Part shown: positions 54,286-64,000 of the stretch, in pieces
Layout: every line of letters begins with the position of its first letter
Numbering within the stretch: position 1 is the stretch's first letter
Assembly (NCBI RefSeq): GCF_921293095.1
Contig: NC_060248.1
Location: 130,956,972 to 131,020,971, forward strand
Reading direction: 5' to 3'
From: Ischnura elegans
Taxonomy: Eukaryota > Arthropoda > Insecta > Odonata > Coenagrionidae
DNA: 64,000 nucleotides
Position numbers and translations under genes: made by a program
Notes under the pieces: model-generated
The model's input: only the letters and a program-made list of their open reading frames with translations
What the model was told of the DNA's origin: nothing
Database searches by the model: none

Positions 54286-54689
54286 GTGCGAATAAGATAT
54301 CAGCCATCATCGAAGCTCCCCGTAATCACGAGGTTTCATTTTACAAATATACGATGTGAGTTCAGAAAATCACGGGAATTTTGTATTTTAAATATGTATT
54401 TTCTCTGCATGATTCACCACTTTCTTGGGGAACAGGATGAACAAAATTTAAGACTACTCAATGCTGTCGAGTGAGCGGCAGTTTCTAATAATTTCGTCAC
54501 TTTCATTTGTGTTTCGATTTCATTTATTCCTTTGTAAGACCGTCTGTAAGTCAGTCGAGATTAAACCGTTGTTGAAGAACGTTGGGCTTAATTATTAACA
54601 GGTTATGGGTCCAGTCCAACGCTTAAAATAATTATTATTAATACGACATGGAGTTGAAAGGAACTTAGTTTGTCCATGGTAAAAAATAG

Positions 54690-55550
54690 TTTCGTTGATG
54701 AAACCAAGATGAAACTTTGCCTCAGCAATTAGAAGCCGTGCTTTATGCTCAGGCAAGGGGTTGGGGATCAGGCAGAGACAATAAGAGGCTCTGGTGGAAG
54801 ATTCCGTGGGCAAAGTGGTCAGGGTATTGGAAGTTATCAGTGCTACATCTGCAAACAGCACGGACAAAGGAGATTTGAATGTCCATACAATAATAAGGAT
54901 GCTTACTAGGGGCGGTCATAAAACAACTTTTTTCGAAATTCAAAGTTCGACATGTGTCAAAATGTAGCCCTAGGTACCAAATGAACAGAGAAAAAATTTT
55001 GTTCCTGTAGGTTGACATCCTACGGTGGAACCAGGGCCACTTATGTTGAGCTTAGGCGACCCGCGACACATGCCCTCTTTTTACGCTATTTCGGCGATTA
55101 ATGTCGTGATTTAAATGGTTTTTTCAGCCGATTCTGCACCAGTCATGTCTGAAATTGTCTAGATAAACAACATAGATCGAATACTCTCGTTTTTTGTACA
55201 ATAATCGGTACTAAAATGCAAATAAACGAAAAAAACTTTGAAAATTTCTCAATCAATGCCATATAGTTTAATTTGGTGCACTCATATGGGCACGATCGCA
55301 CTTATGTGACCCTACCCTTTACATAGAACAACACTTTTCCCCTCTCCCATCAGCATTGCTCACTGCGTGACTACTCTGGAGGACGCGGATGAAGAAAGCA
55401 TTGTTTCCAATGCCGAGTGTCTAAGCAGTGGTGTGGGGATGGTGGTTCTCCAAATGGGTGGTATCTCGACTCGGGGGAAACCGATCACATGACGAATTGT
55501 GATCATCATTATTACTCGTTCTACCAAGTAGCGCTGAGAATGGGCGCGGA
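54690..55550 (+). pseudogene. Ty1/Copia retrotransposon remnant: gag zinc knuckle and protease start
   Basis: A frame at about 54700-54907 reads a Gly/Arg stretch and YQCYICKQHGQRRFECPYNN, resembling the basic tail and CCHC knuckle of Copia gag, with altered spacing. Further on (55426-55530) the frame reads GWYLDSGETDHMTNC, the Copia protease active-site pattern (normally DSGATDHM; here Ala is replaced by Glu). The stretch between (54910-55410) has no matching sequence and may be inserted. The rest of pol is missing: a fold-back element starts at about 55552. Confidence 0.55.
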
Positions 55551-55551
55551 C

Positions 55552-56132
55552 GAGAAGTGCTGTGCGAGAGTCTCGACGGTCGAGACGAGAATTTCATTTC
55601 TCGGCATTGTTCGGGACGAGACTCTCGGCGCGGCGAGTCTCGTCGAGACTTCTCGAGTCTTGACAAGACTCGAGAAGTCTCGACCCAACACTGACTCTTT
55701 TCAGCCGCAAGCGATTGTTTTATGGATCGGGAGAGGTAATTCTGTTGAGGCAACTTCCTTAGTCCCTGCGCTATCAATTTCGACAATTATAACTCGTTGA
55801 GAGCCTATTTAAATTTGATCGGAATTTGATCGGACCAGTGAGGATATCCTCATAACTTGACGGTGTACTAGAATAATGGATGCATAAGAAAACCCATTAA
55901 AGGAAATATTTTTATTTTGTTAACAAATCCGTGAGAGATATCATTGTAAATTCTATTGTCCACTGATGTTGATCCTCATTTGAAATTCTCGCCTTTCTCG
56001 AGAGTCTCGACGGGTGTCGAGAAGTCTCGATGGGTCGAGACTTCTCGACTCTCGTCCCGTTAATGCCGGGAAATGAAATCCTCGTCTCGACTGCCGAGAT
56101 TCTTGGATAGTCGAGAGTCTCCCACAGCCCTA
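55552..56132. mobile_element. Fold-back element with TCTCGA-rich palindromic arms
   Basis: Arms at 55552-55700 and 55980-56132 are inverted (gagtctcgac.gtcgagacga, ttcatttc.cggcatt, gggacgag). Each arm contains smaller palindromes such as tctcgagtcttgacaagact. The centre is AT-rich and non-coding. It cuts off the Copia fragment. Confidence 0.7.
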
Positions 56133-57960
56133 GATATAGTGACTAGACGGAACCTGAAAAGTCAGCGCTCTTGAGTTTCCTTACCCGCGCGGAAACTCGG
56201 GAAAAGTTTATTTATTTATTCGTCTGCATTGATGTCGTCGCCATCAAAATATTACCCACTAGACATTCATTAGATTAGATGTTCATAATCATTGCTTTCA
56301 ATTTTTACTCGTTTTCATCGCTTGTGGATATGCTAGGGCATTCGTCATTTTCAACGCCATTACGGTCACCTTGGAAACGTTAATACCACTCGTAAATTCT
56401 TTTTCATTCCTTTTTTTAAACATTTCACGCACTTTTTACGCTCAAAATGCCGACCATTATTTGCTTTAAAATAATTATTTGATCCATTTCTTTTAACGAA
56501 GGAAAATTGCTGATCTAAAGAAAACTCGTCCAATCTTACCGGCTGCCACAGATAAAGCAAAGAATTAATACAGCTGAAAATTTTATCATAAATTAGAAGC
56601 ATGCACACCAACACAATAATAAAAAATTGACTGTCGGACTAACCAAAATCCACGAAATTTAAAAATACCCATTATTTTCTGAACATACCTCGTAATTGTT
56701 CTAAATTTAATTGCCAATCGTATTAAACTGAAATGGTTCATTGTCTTCTTACATAGAACCTTTTTTCTTCACATGCAGAAGAATATTCTCCACACCCGTA
56801 ACATGATTCATCTTCTTTTCGTGAAGAAAATTTTTCATAACCGCGGACAAAAATATTCTGCGAGCTCGCGATATGATTCATCATTCTTAATAAAAAAATA
56901 GAACGTTTTACATGACCGCAGACCTTGCATGAGACATAATTCATGGTCTGTCCACGCATAACATTTTTCATAACACGCGCTAGAAACCCGAGAGCGTTCT
57001 CAATAGTACTTTTCGTGGAAGCCGCAGTTTCAACCTATTCAACATTGCATTGAAACGAGTGCCACATCGATATGACGTAAGGGAGGTGTAAGGAGAAATG
57101 AATGACTGGTCTGGCGAACGCTAATGCCCTTTATATGCGCAGAATAGGGGAGGAGAAGACAAGTGTGTGGAAGGGATGAGCTGAGGTAACGGAGGGGAAA
57201 AATCTCCACACACTCAAGTACACGCAGACTTGGGGTCGGGGTCGTGGTAATCAATTTGGGAAGGAAAGTAAAAAAAAAAAAAATCCGTAATATGGGGTTC
57301 ATGGAAATTGAAATATTAGTGACATAGAAAAGAGAGACAAACAATGCCACATCAGTGTGTCTCTTTTAATCCACTCTGATCTGTTTCATTGTGCCTGATA
57401 AATTAATTATAATATTAGATTTCGACTTCGACCCGTTAATTTTTTAAAAATATGAACTCAGAAATAAGACATTTCATAAAGTGGTTCAGTGTGAGGCAAA
57501 TAAAAACGCTAATGATAGAGAAGGATATTTTTTACAATCATCATTATAGTAAAAGTTTATATCGATTTCTTAATTGATTGGCTATCGCTATCTTTGGTCA
57601 ATTCTACCACCCCTTTAATTTAATCGCTTTTCATATGAGACTACAAAGCCTCAAACTCATTAATTATAAACAAGAGAAATCAGGGAGACTGCGCAGTTAC
57701 TAAGAGCTGAGGCCAGAATTCAAATCCCCAACTTCAATATCAACGAGAGAAATAGAAGATTTTGGCTAATTAAATACTTAAGTTAAACAGATTCAGACTT
57801 CAATTGGTGGAAATTAGGCATATTTAAATAAATAAAAGATCATAGCACTTTTCCACAAAGTTTTTTATCCCTCCATTTCTAACGACACGCGGCCTTTCTT
57901 TTTACCCTTTACCCCTTTTTTACTCTTCTCCAACCCCCCCGTTTTCTGTGGTTCTTCCCA
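56133..57960. other. Non-coding, no recognised exon
   Basis: AT-rich. Around 56750-56960 weak repeats of atgattcat with nearby ttttcataac occur about 80 bp apart, without clear units. Confidence 0.35.
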
Positions 57961-58139
57961 CGTGTCGTTTTTTTACAGTTATGACTGGAGTCCTCCTTCC
58001 AACGTGTGTTCCCCACCTCCCGTAGTTGTATCTTTTCCCACTGTCTCCACTCTGTACACCTGTTCCCACCCCCTTTTTCAAAGATGTCAAAACCTCCCCA
58101 ACCCCTTTTATCAAGGGTATAAAGGTGATTTTCAAATGT

Positions 58140-58186
58140 TTTGTACCAGATGATGGCTCAATGAGCCGAAAAGCGTTGTACGCATT
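58140..58186 (+). ncRNA. Hammerhead-ribozyme-like sequence (type I layout)
   Basis: CAGATGA (58147-58153; one base from CTGATGA), a perfect stem II GGCTC-AAT-GAGCC (58155-58167), GAAA (58168-58171), then a mini hairpin GCG-TTGTA-CGC (58173-58183) and AT-T at the expected cleavage point. The layout, with a very short stem III, is that described for hammerheads of Penelope-like elements. Box 1 and one stem III pair are mutated, so activity is doubtful. Confidence 0.5.
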
Positions 58187-58228
58187 AAAAATCTTGTGGA
58201 AAATTGCTACGATCTTTAATTTATTTAA

Positions 58229-58410
58229 ATAATTATACACTTATGAATAGGTTTAACTATAGTCCAGGTACTCCTTCTTCATGAGCATTGGATTTAATTG
58301 AAGTATTTTTAGTTAAATAAATCATTATATACTTATGAATAGGTTTAAGTATAGTCCAGGTACTTCTTCTTCGTGAGTATTGGATTTAATTGAAGTATTT
58401 TTAGTTCAGC
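58229..58410. repeat. Two tandem copies of a 92-bp unit
   Basis: The unit (acttatgaataggtttaa.tatagtccaggtac.tcttc...ggatttaattgaagtatttt) occurs twice at a 92-bp period. It lies between two hammerhead-like sequences. Confidence 0.75.
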
Positions 58411-58440
58411 AAATAATTATAATATTACAACTGAATTTTT

Positions 58441-58495
58441 ACGGAAGACGCGTTTCGTTGTTTCAACAACATTTTCAAGTGCATCATGTGCAGCC
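58441..58495 (-). ncRNA. Hammerhead-like relic on the minus strand
   Basis: Minus strand: CACATGATGC (box 1 with two changes from CTGATGA), a long stem II region including GTTG-TTGAAA-CAAC, then CGAAACGCGTC. The GAAACGCGTC end is the usual box 2, stem III and cleavage triplet of compact hammerheads. Confidence 0.35.
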
Positions 58496-58847
58496 ACGTT
58501 CTTCTTTAAATACGCCTTGCTGCGAACAGAGGAAGGATGGTGTGGGGAGTGAGGAAGCGGTATTTTAGCGAGGTCGAGTATGAAGGGTGGGTTGGCGCAG
58601 AAAAATCGAAAAACCCCTTCTGGATCGTTGGGAGTTTTTGGGGGGTCAGCGGGAGAGGTTAGAAAGTTGGGGTCCTGCCTCACATGTGGTGGGGATGGCA
58701 GGAAATGGCAGGGAATGTTTTTTCCACTCTCAAGACGATAGAAACAATATTTCGAATCGAAACAGGCAACATTAATACAAGCGCTATCTTCGAAATCAGC
58801 CAATCAGACCCATCACGGATCATCACGTGATTTGGGATTTTGCTACA
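58496..58847. other. Non-coding, no recognised feature
   Basis: Moderately G-rich sequence with no exon or repeat that I recognise. Confidence 0.35.
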
Positions 58848-59333
58848 GTAAAACTCGCTTTTAACGAATTTTAAGGAACTAATTTTTGTCATAAACGGGA
58901 TTTCGCTATACACATAATAAAGGATTTTGCCGTATACATAACAGGATTGCTGACTAATATTTCGTGAATCGTCTTTTTTAAGCAACAGGTCCGAAACAAT
59001 TGACAATCATCCTGCCCTTCCCATCAAACGACTGTAAAGGGAAAGATTTTAATATTAACGGTAGAGCTATGTGGCTACACGTGAGAATAACTAATGATAA
59101 GGTAAGGGACGGTTGAGTAACGAAGATTGCCGGAATTTATTTATAAAAGAGATATTTAAAAAAATAAATAATTCCCAAAGTGACCAAAGAATAGTTCGTA
59201 ATAGCGGGGATTTCGTATCATCCTAAGTCGCTGAATGCGGGTAAATTTACATTGGCAATCATAGGAAAGTCCAAGGGACCGGAAAATCACCTCTTTAAAT
59301 GTGTGATTTCGTTACATGCGTGATCATCATCAT
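58848..59333. repeat. pogo-like repeat, interrupted at its right side
   Basis: Starts with acagtaaaactcgcttttaa, a pogo/Tigger-like terminus, and at 59150-59325 matches 14029-14500 inverted (atttcgttacatgcgtgatc, ccaagggaccgga). The sequence stops abruptly at the hAT-like MITE at 59334. Confidence 0.55.
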
Positions 59334-59562
59334 CAGGGACGCTGACTTGCAAAAAATATTGGGGGGGCCCAAACCGGGGATCTTGCCACGGGAAATTGGA
59401 TAAGTATTGAATTTTAAGTTTTTTATGCATTTTAGAAGAGTCATTGGATCAACATTAGAACCCTGATAACTCGAATCTCGATATTTGGACACTCCGGGGA
59501 AAATCGGCAAGCCTGACACATTTTTTCCTCACACCCATACGAATTTTTGAGGGGGCTCAGGC
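59334..59562 (+). mobile_element. hAT-like MITE, left part, cut by the P-like element
   Basis: Begins CAGGGACGCTGACTTG and follows 47871-48122 through aaaaaatattgggggggccc and gaatttttgagggggctca, then breaks exactly at the P-like terminus. The missing right end is not in the window. Confidence 0.75.
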
Positions 59563-62500
59563 ACGACCACCGAGAGACAAGGCCTGAGCGCTCCATCGTG
59601 ACGTCACGAGTCGTAGGCGGACGGAGGGAGTAGCGAAGACTGCCATTGATAGCGCATATTGATGGGAAATGCGTGAACTAAACGATATGTGAACAGACAT
59701 TTCTCCGGCTACAATTTTCCTTATATAATATCATATGTACTTACATTTAAATGATGTTAACAGTAAATCCCTACCTCTTCTTTGAAGAGAGAAATCTTCT
59801 TTGAAGAGAAACAGCTTGCTTCCAAATGCATTCGAAACCTCGATAATATCATTATAAGTCTCATATTCAGTAAAACATTTTTCACGCATAAGTGGTACTT
59901 ATAACATAGAAGTCATAGGATTTTTACATCCTTCACGGGGCTTCTATTTTTTCAGCATCGCTGCATTAAACGATGATGAAATAAAAAAGTTATGTCCTTG
60001 CACATGCACAAGATTAGGATAAAACTAGATTGTGCTTCTGTTAAATTACATAGGGATTGTTTTGATTAGACCTATCTGCAAACTATAATTTCATGGCAAT
60101 TAATGCACTCAATGGGGCGAATTGTAACTTTTTTTAGAAACGGTGAACTAGGATTTGCTGCTTTAAAGTACCTGGGGAAATTGTTTTGAATGGAAAAATA
60201 CCATGTCCTACCTGATAACACAGAAATGTAGCATATAATGTATTCAGTTGGGAAAATAATACTTTTTCCTATTGATCCAGTTGTTGCGAATACATTTAAA
60301 CATATGGACAGAGTCAAGCCTTTAGAGTAATGGTCAAGAATGATGAGAAGGATGTGGATAAACTATACTCAGCCTTGGTGGATTGGTGAAGAGAGGTACT
60401 GCCTTCCTGTTGATGGATTTGTTGTCACTTATAACACAAACCACATCCAGACCAACTTATTTGAGACCAATGATGACTTTCTTCAGAATATCTTTTAGAA
60501 CACAGGCTGACAGAGTACTCACTGGCAAAATATGGACAACATCTTTAAATGAATATAGTAACTTCTCTACCGCAAACACATGAGCACTAGAAGGTAAACT
60601 GCCGGAGTTATATGCAGGTTCTACTATGCATCTGCCCTTGTAGTCAAGAAAGGGTTTCAAATGAACTTCATCCATCATAAAGGTGATATAACGCTCGTGG
60701 CTCTGTAATGAGATACTCGGTGCTTCATGTAAGATAGAAAACCATGCTCATTTTGCTCATTAATTGGACTAACTTTAAAAGAAGACCAGAGCCGTTTGAT
60801 AGTAACTGGATGTGGGAAAACCAAATTACCAGAATTGCGAGCAAATTTATGAACTTCTGGAGATACTAACAAAACATTGCAGCAAATACAAATATGTCAC
60901 AGATGTACCATCTTTTCTTGAACCTACTTACCTTTTTTTCTGGAACAGGAGACATTTCTGATTTGATAAAATCATTCAAAGATAAATTTGCCGAGCCTTT
61001 AATTTTGCATTCTTCCAGTAGAGCTACAATATCGCTATAAATATTTATATTATTTGTGGAGTTTTTAATTTCTATCCAACACATCATAGGTACTTTTCAT
61101 ACATGAAAGAGGCTTGAAAAAGTGGAGTGAATTTGCCTAGTGCTTTTAATTCCCTTTTTCAGTGGTATACTTTGATATTATTATGAATGCATACTATTAA
61201 TGAGTAAGTAATAAGAGGTCCTGCACACTCTTACAAATGCTTTAATATTATAGCACACGGCTTCACGACCACATCCCAATATGCTGAATACTTTTTCATC
61301 TTCACCAGAGAATTTACGTTTCCGAAAGAATCTAGCTTTTTCTAAGCCTTATATGCTTCCTGAGTTTTCAAACTCTCAGCTAAAGCAGCTTCCACAGTAG
61401 CACTTTCAAGACGCTGTTCCCTCATTGATGGCGCATCCCTGGTCTGCTCTGAAGTGGTAAGGTACCCAGGGCAATCAGGGAAGATCCTTGGCATGGCACC
61501 ATCCCTCAGTTTTGGGCTGTTCAATGGTACAGCCAGCAGTTTTTCTGACTACTCATCGAAGTAGGAGTTTTAATGAAGCACATCTTCAAACAGAAAATGC
61601 CGGATACACACCTTAAAAATAGAGATAATTTTATTGGTAGACGGAAAATCAAATGTATTTCAAGTGAAAAATACCTTCGTCTGATATGGGTGTAGTAAAC
61701 AAGACTTAAATAATTCGCTGTGCACACAATGGTAGTTAGATTAACAATATTTGATCTAAAATGCCAACTTAGACATGGGCCATATTTATCTCGCTTGTAG
61801 GTAGCCCATTTATTCATCCCGAGCGTTTCACATGTTTCCGACTTAATTTATTAACTACTGAAGATTCATTCATTTAATACCCTCGAAGACTTTAAGATTT
61901 CGCTCTCTACACAATCGTTCTCAGATTAACGCGATTAGTTTGTACATATTACCTATGTAAGAACTACTTAATGCAAAAAAATCTTCTTTTCTGAAACAGT
62001 AATACTATGCATACGCAAACATACAAATAATGTAAAATGCCATCGTAGGCATGGGTCATATATATTACACAAGTAGGTATCCCATTTATTCATCCCGAGT
62101 GTTTCACATGTTTCCACAATTTACTAATAACAAAAACTATTCATAACACCCTCAAAAAATCAAGTTCTTCTTAATAACAACACCTTAGAACACGAGTATA
62201 AGCGCCGTATTCTATTTAGCGTTGATATGCGAGAATATCAAAGATATTTAAGTACTATGAACTAATTAAAACCATTAATTATTCAAGCGATAACGCAAAT
62301 AATATTGAAATCAACCTGCAAATACATTAGAGAGTAGAATTGTTTCAAGAAACCAATAACAATTCGTCTACCGGTCAATGCTTATATCAAATATCTTTTT
62401 AATTCACTTTTAATGACGATCAACATTTACATTATACTAAAATTTCCCTGAATAATCACGCCGTCCAAATAGGAAGAAAAAGATAGTAACTCACCTTGGA

Positions 62501-62871
62501 ATATTTCGTCGGCTGGAAGTCTTTTCTTGGAATGGTAAGTATCCATTTCCTCTTCGTGTCTTCGTCCTTAGGAAATTTGAAAACGCACACTTTCGTTCCC
62601 TCCGTGTATTTTCCTCTGCACATAGGCAGACAACACTAGTACACCATTTCTTGAACACTTATATTCAATACTGTTGCCCACAAAACCATCACAAAAGCTT
62701 TAAAACTCCAAATAACTTAGCGTTAAACAACCCAATCACCATTTTCACCGCAATGGCTTATAAATATAAACAACTGCAAGCATTGTCGGAAGGCGTGGTT
62801 GACAACCTACGGCTCGTGACGTCAGACAATTAGAAGGCATCAGCGCTCAGGCCTTGTCTCTCGGTGGTCGT
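59563..62871 (-). mobile_element. THAP-type P-like transposon, 3.3 kb, decayed
   Basis: Terminal inverted repeats start ACGACCACCGAGAGACAAGG at the left and, inverted, at the right, and continue through cctgagcgct. GGCTCAGGC lies directly at both edges (59554-59562 and 62872-62880), an apparent target duplication of about 8 bp as expected for P elements. The minus strand codes for a broken THAP/P transposase (see 60050-62648). Confidence 0.85.
60050..62648 (-). pseudogene. P-element-type transposase with THAP domain, broken
   Basis: Exon 1 (62648-62495, donor AAG|gtgagt) reads CCLPMCRGKYTEGTKVCVFK, FPKDEDTKRKWILTIPRKD and PTKYSK, the first half of a C2CH THAP DNA-binding domain; a TAG sits at codon 4. 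Exon 2 starts at 61611 with VCIRHFLFEDVL and later GAMPRIFPDCPGYL, the THAP end and AVPxIF-type motif, with two stops between them. Further pieces (61000-60060) read SPEVHKFARNSGNLVFPHP, MMDEVHLKPFLDYKGRCI, DVVHILP and, in another frame, DSVHMFKCIRNNWINRK, all P/THAP9-type catalytic-region motifs. Several stops and frameshifts show that it is dead. The C-terminus is absent or unrecognisable. Confidence 0.8.
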
Positions 62872-63117
62872 GGCTCAGGCCGTAGCCACCGAGAGACAAG
62901 GCAAGCGAGCAGAGAAGGTCGGTGACGTCAGGACGAGTGGGGTTACAAATGTTGTTAGGGAGTTGTTGATGGAAGGATAGTGGCATTGTCGAAGTGGTAA
63001 ACAGAAGTCACTTGAATGAGTGAGACGTGAAAATAAAACTATAATTTGAAGAAATTAAAGAGGTTTTTAGCAGTTGTTCGTTCCACGGTAGCAGTGGATG
63101 TTACTGAAGTTCTACTA

Positions 63118-63291
63118 AAGTGTAAAAAGTGGTGCAATTAACCTAACTACTGCAGTGTTTCTGACTTCCGAGGAAATTACAAGACGGGGCCCAAGGTGTC
63201 TGTTTTCAATTTCCCGAGCGATCCAGAAGTTTGAGAAAAATCCATTTGTGCTATTGTGAGAGAAGAACTTGAGCCAACAAAGAACAATAAG
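63118..63291 (+). pseudogene. THAP-domain exon of the second P-like element, broken
   Basis: The frame reads KCKKWCN, stop, PNYCSVSDFRGNYKTGPKVS, VFNFPSDPEV, stop, EKSICAIVREELEPTKNNK, then donor AAG|gtacgt at 63291/63292. The spacing of the cysteines, the FxFPxD motif and the splice position after PTK(N/Y)(N/S)K equal those of the first element, but residues differ widely, so it is another subfamily. Two in-frame stops make it a pseudogene, and the Trp expected after EK is Ser. Confidence 0.7.
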
Positions 63292-63299
63292 GTACGTAT

Positions 63300-64000
63300 C
63301 GTATAATTATAGAGGTATTGATGAAAGTGTGTTCAAAAGAATTTTCGATTTTGTTAAAGCTGCCTACTTATTATCTCGATGAAATTGCCGAGTTTAAATT
63401 TGAAGGGCATGAATCGATGGATACTTTTAAAGTCTCCTGAGTGATAAAACATTTATTAAACGTTCCTGCCTTAGTTATTGGAGGTCTTTTCGTAATAATC
63501 GCAGTGATGGAAAAGTTATTCGTTGTTTAATAAGTAATTCGGCATATTTAATTTAGTCATGAATCCCATTCGGTGGATCGAAGTGTATCATTTAATTCAG
63601 ATTGATATTGCTTTAAGCTATTACTGAAAGATTCTTAATATGGTAGTAAGTAAAGGTAGCACAGTGAAATTACTCCAGTGCATAAAAGGTCTTTGTTTTT
63701 AAGTCACCGTTTGATGTGAATGAAATATTTTCATGATATAATATAAATATTTACAATTAACCTTCTGGGTTATAAATAAGAGATGAGGAGTTGAATAGCA
63801 ACATTCACTTACTTCTAAAAAAATTAGAATTTCTTTTAATTTAATTGACAGCAGTCCAAGATTTCCTGTACTTGGAAGTGTGTAAATTATTTTCATTTTA
63901 TTGTTTGGTGGAGTCAAAGAGTGAAAATTTAGTCTTGCTGGCCAATTATTCAAAAAAGCAAGGGCGTGGTATCATTTAAACAAATATAAAATAACCCAAT
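63300..64000. other. Interior of the second P-like element or unrelated DNA
   Basis: AT-rich, no transposase motif recognised before the window ends. Confidence 0.35.

Larger units (their letters stand above)
62881..64000 (+). mobile_element. Second P-like element, opposite orientation, runs off the window
   Basis: Starts (c)gtagCCACCGAGAGACAAGG right behind the GGCTCAGGC of the first element. It carries its own THAP-like first exon at about 63118-63291 on the plus strand. The other end and any inner duplication lie outside the window. Confidence 0.7.

Overview
The window is nuclear DNA of an arthropod, most likely an insect with a large, repeat-rich genome. It shows GT-AG introns of about 0.1 to 5.5 kb, exons coding for an animal-specific protein family, a tRNA-derived SINE, non-LTR retrotransposon tails, THAP-type P elements and hAT-like and piggyBac-like MITEs. 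Nothing looks bacterial. The species cannot be fixed from the sequence alone.

One gene dominates. Seventeen plus-strand exons from 20905 to 40508 join in one unbroken frame of 1,313 residues and end at a TGA. They encode the SWIM zinc-finger protein of the ZSWIM4/5/6 group. The start is missing: the first visible exon opens inside a split codon, and the upstream exon with the BC-box-type N-terminus was not found in the 20.9 kb before it. A long, largely repeat-free 3' flank (40509 to about 44760) probably holds the 3' UTR. A second plus-strand gene shows two good exons (50160-50399 and 53133-53237, both phase 0) and one weaker candidate (46895-46971). I do not recognise its family.

Layout: 1-20904 is upstream or intronic sequence with LINE tails, one tRNA-SINE copy per strand, a fold-back element, a 153-bp hAT-like MITE with a perfect 8-bp target duplication, and several CpG/G-rich islands. 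20905-44760 is the ZSWIM gene, with MITEs only in its introns. 44800-54300 holds the second gene, embedded in nested fold-back elements, MITEs and a SINE. 54400-58500 has a Copia gag-protease remnant interrupted by a TCTCGA-rich fold-back, then hammerhead-like sequences. 58850-64000 is a nest: a pogo-like repeat interrupted by a hAT-like MITE, itself interrupted by a decayed 3.3-kb P-like transposon, with a second, oppositely oriented P-like element directly behind it.

The most interesting non-gene signal is a set of hammerhead-ribozyme-like cores (CTGATGA, stem II, GAAA) at four or five loci. Two lie in copies of a fold-back element flanked by 12-13 bp target duplications. This pattern recalls Penelope-like elements or retrozymes. 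It is inference from reading the sequence, not a covariance-model result.
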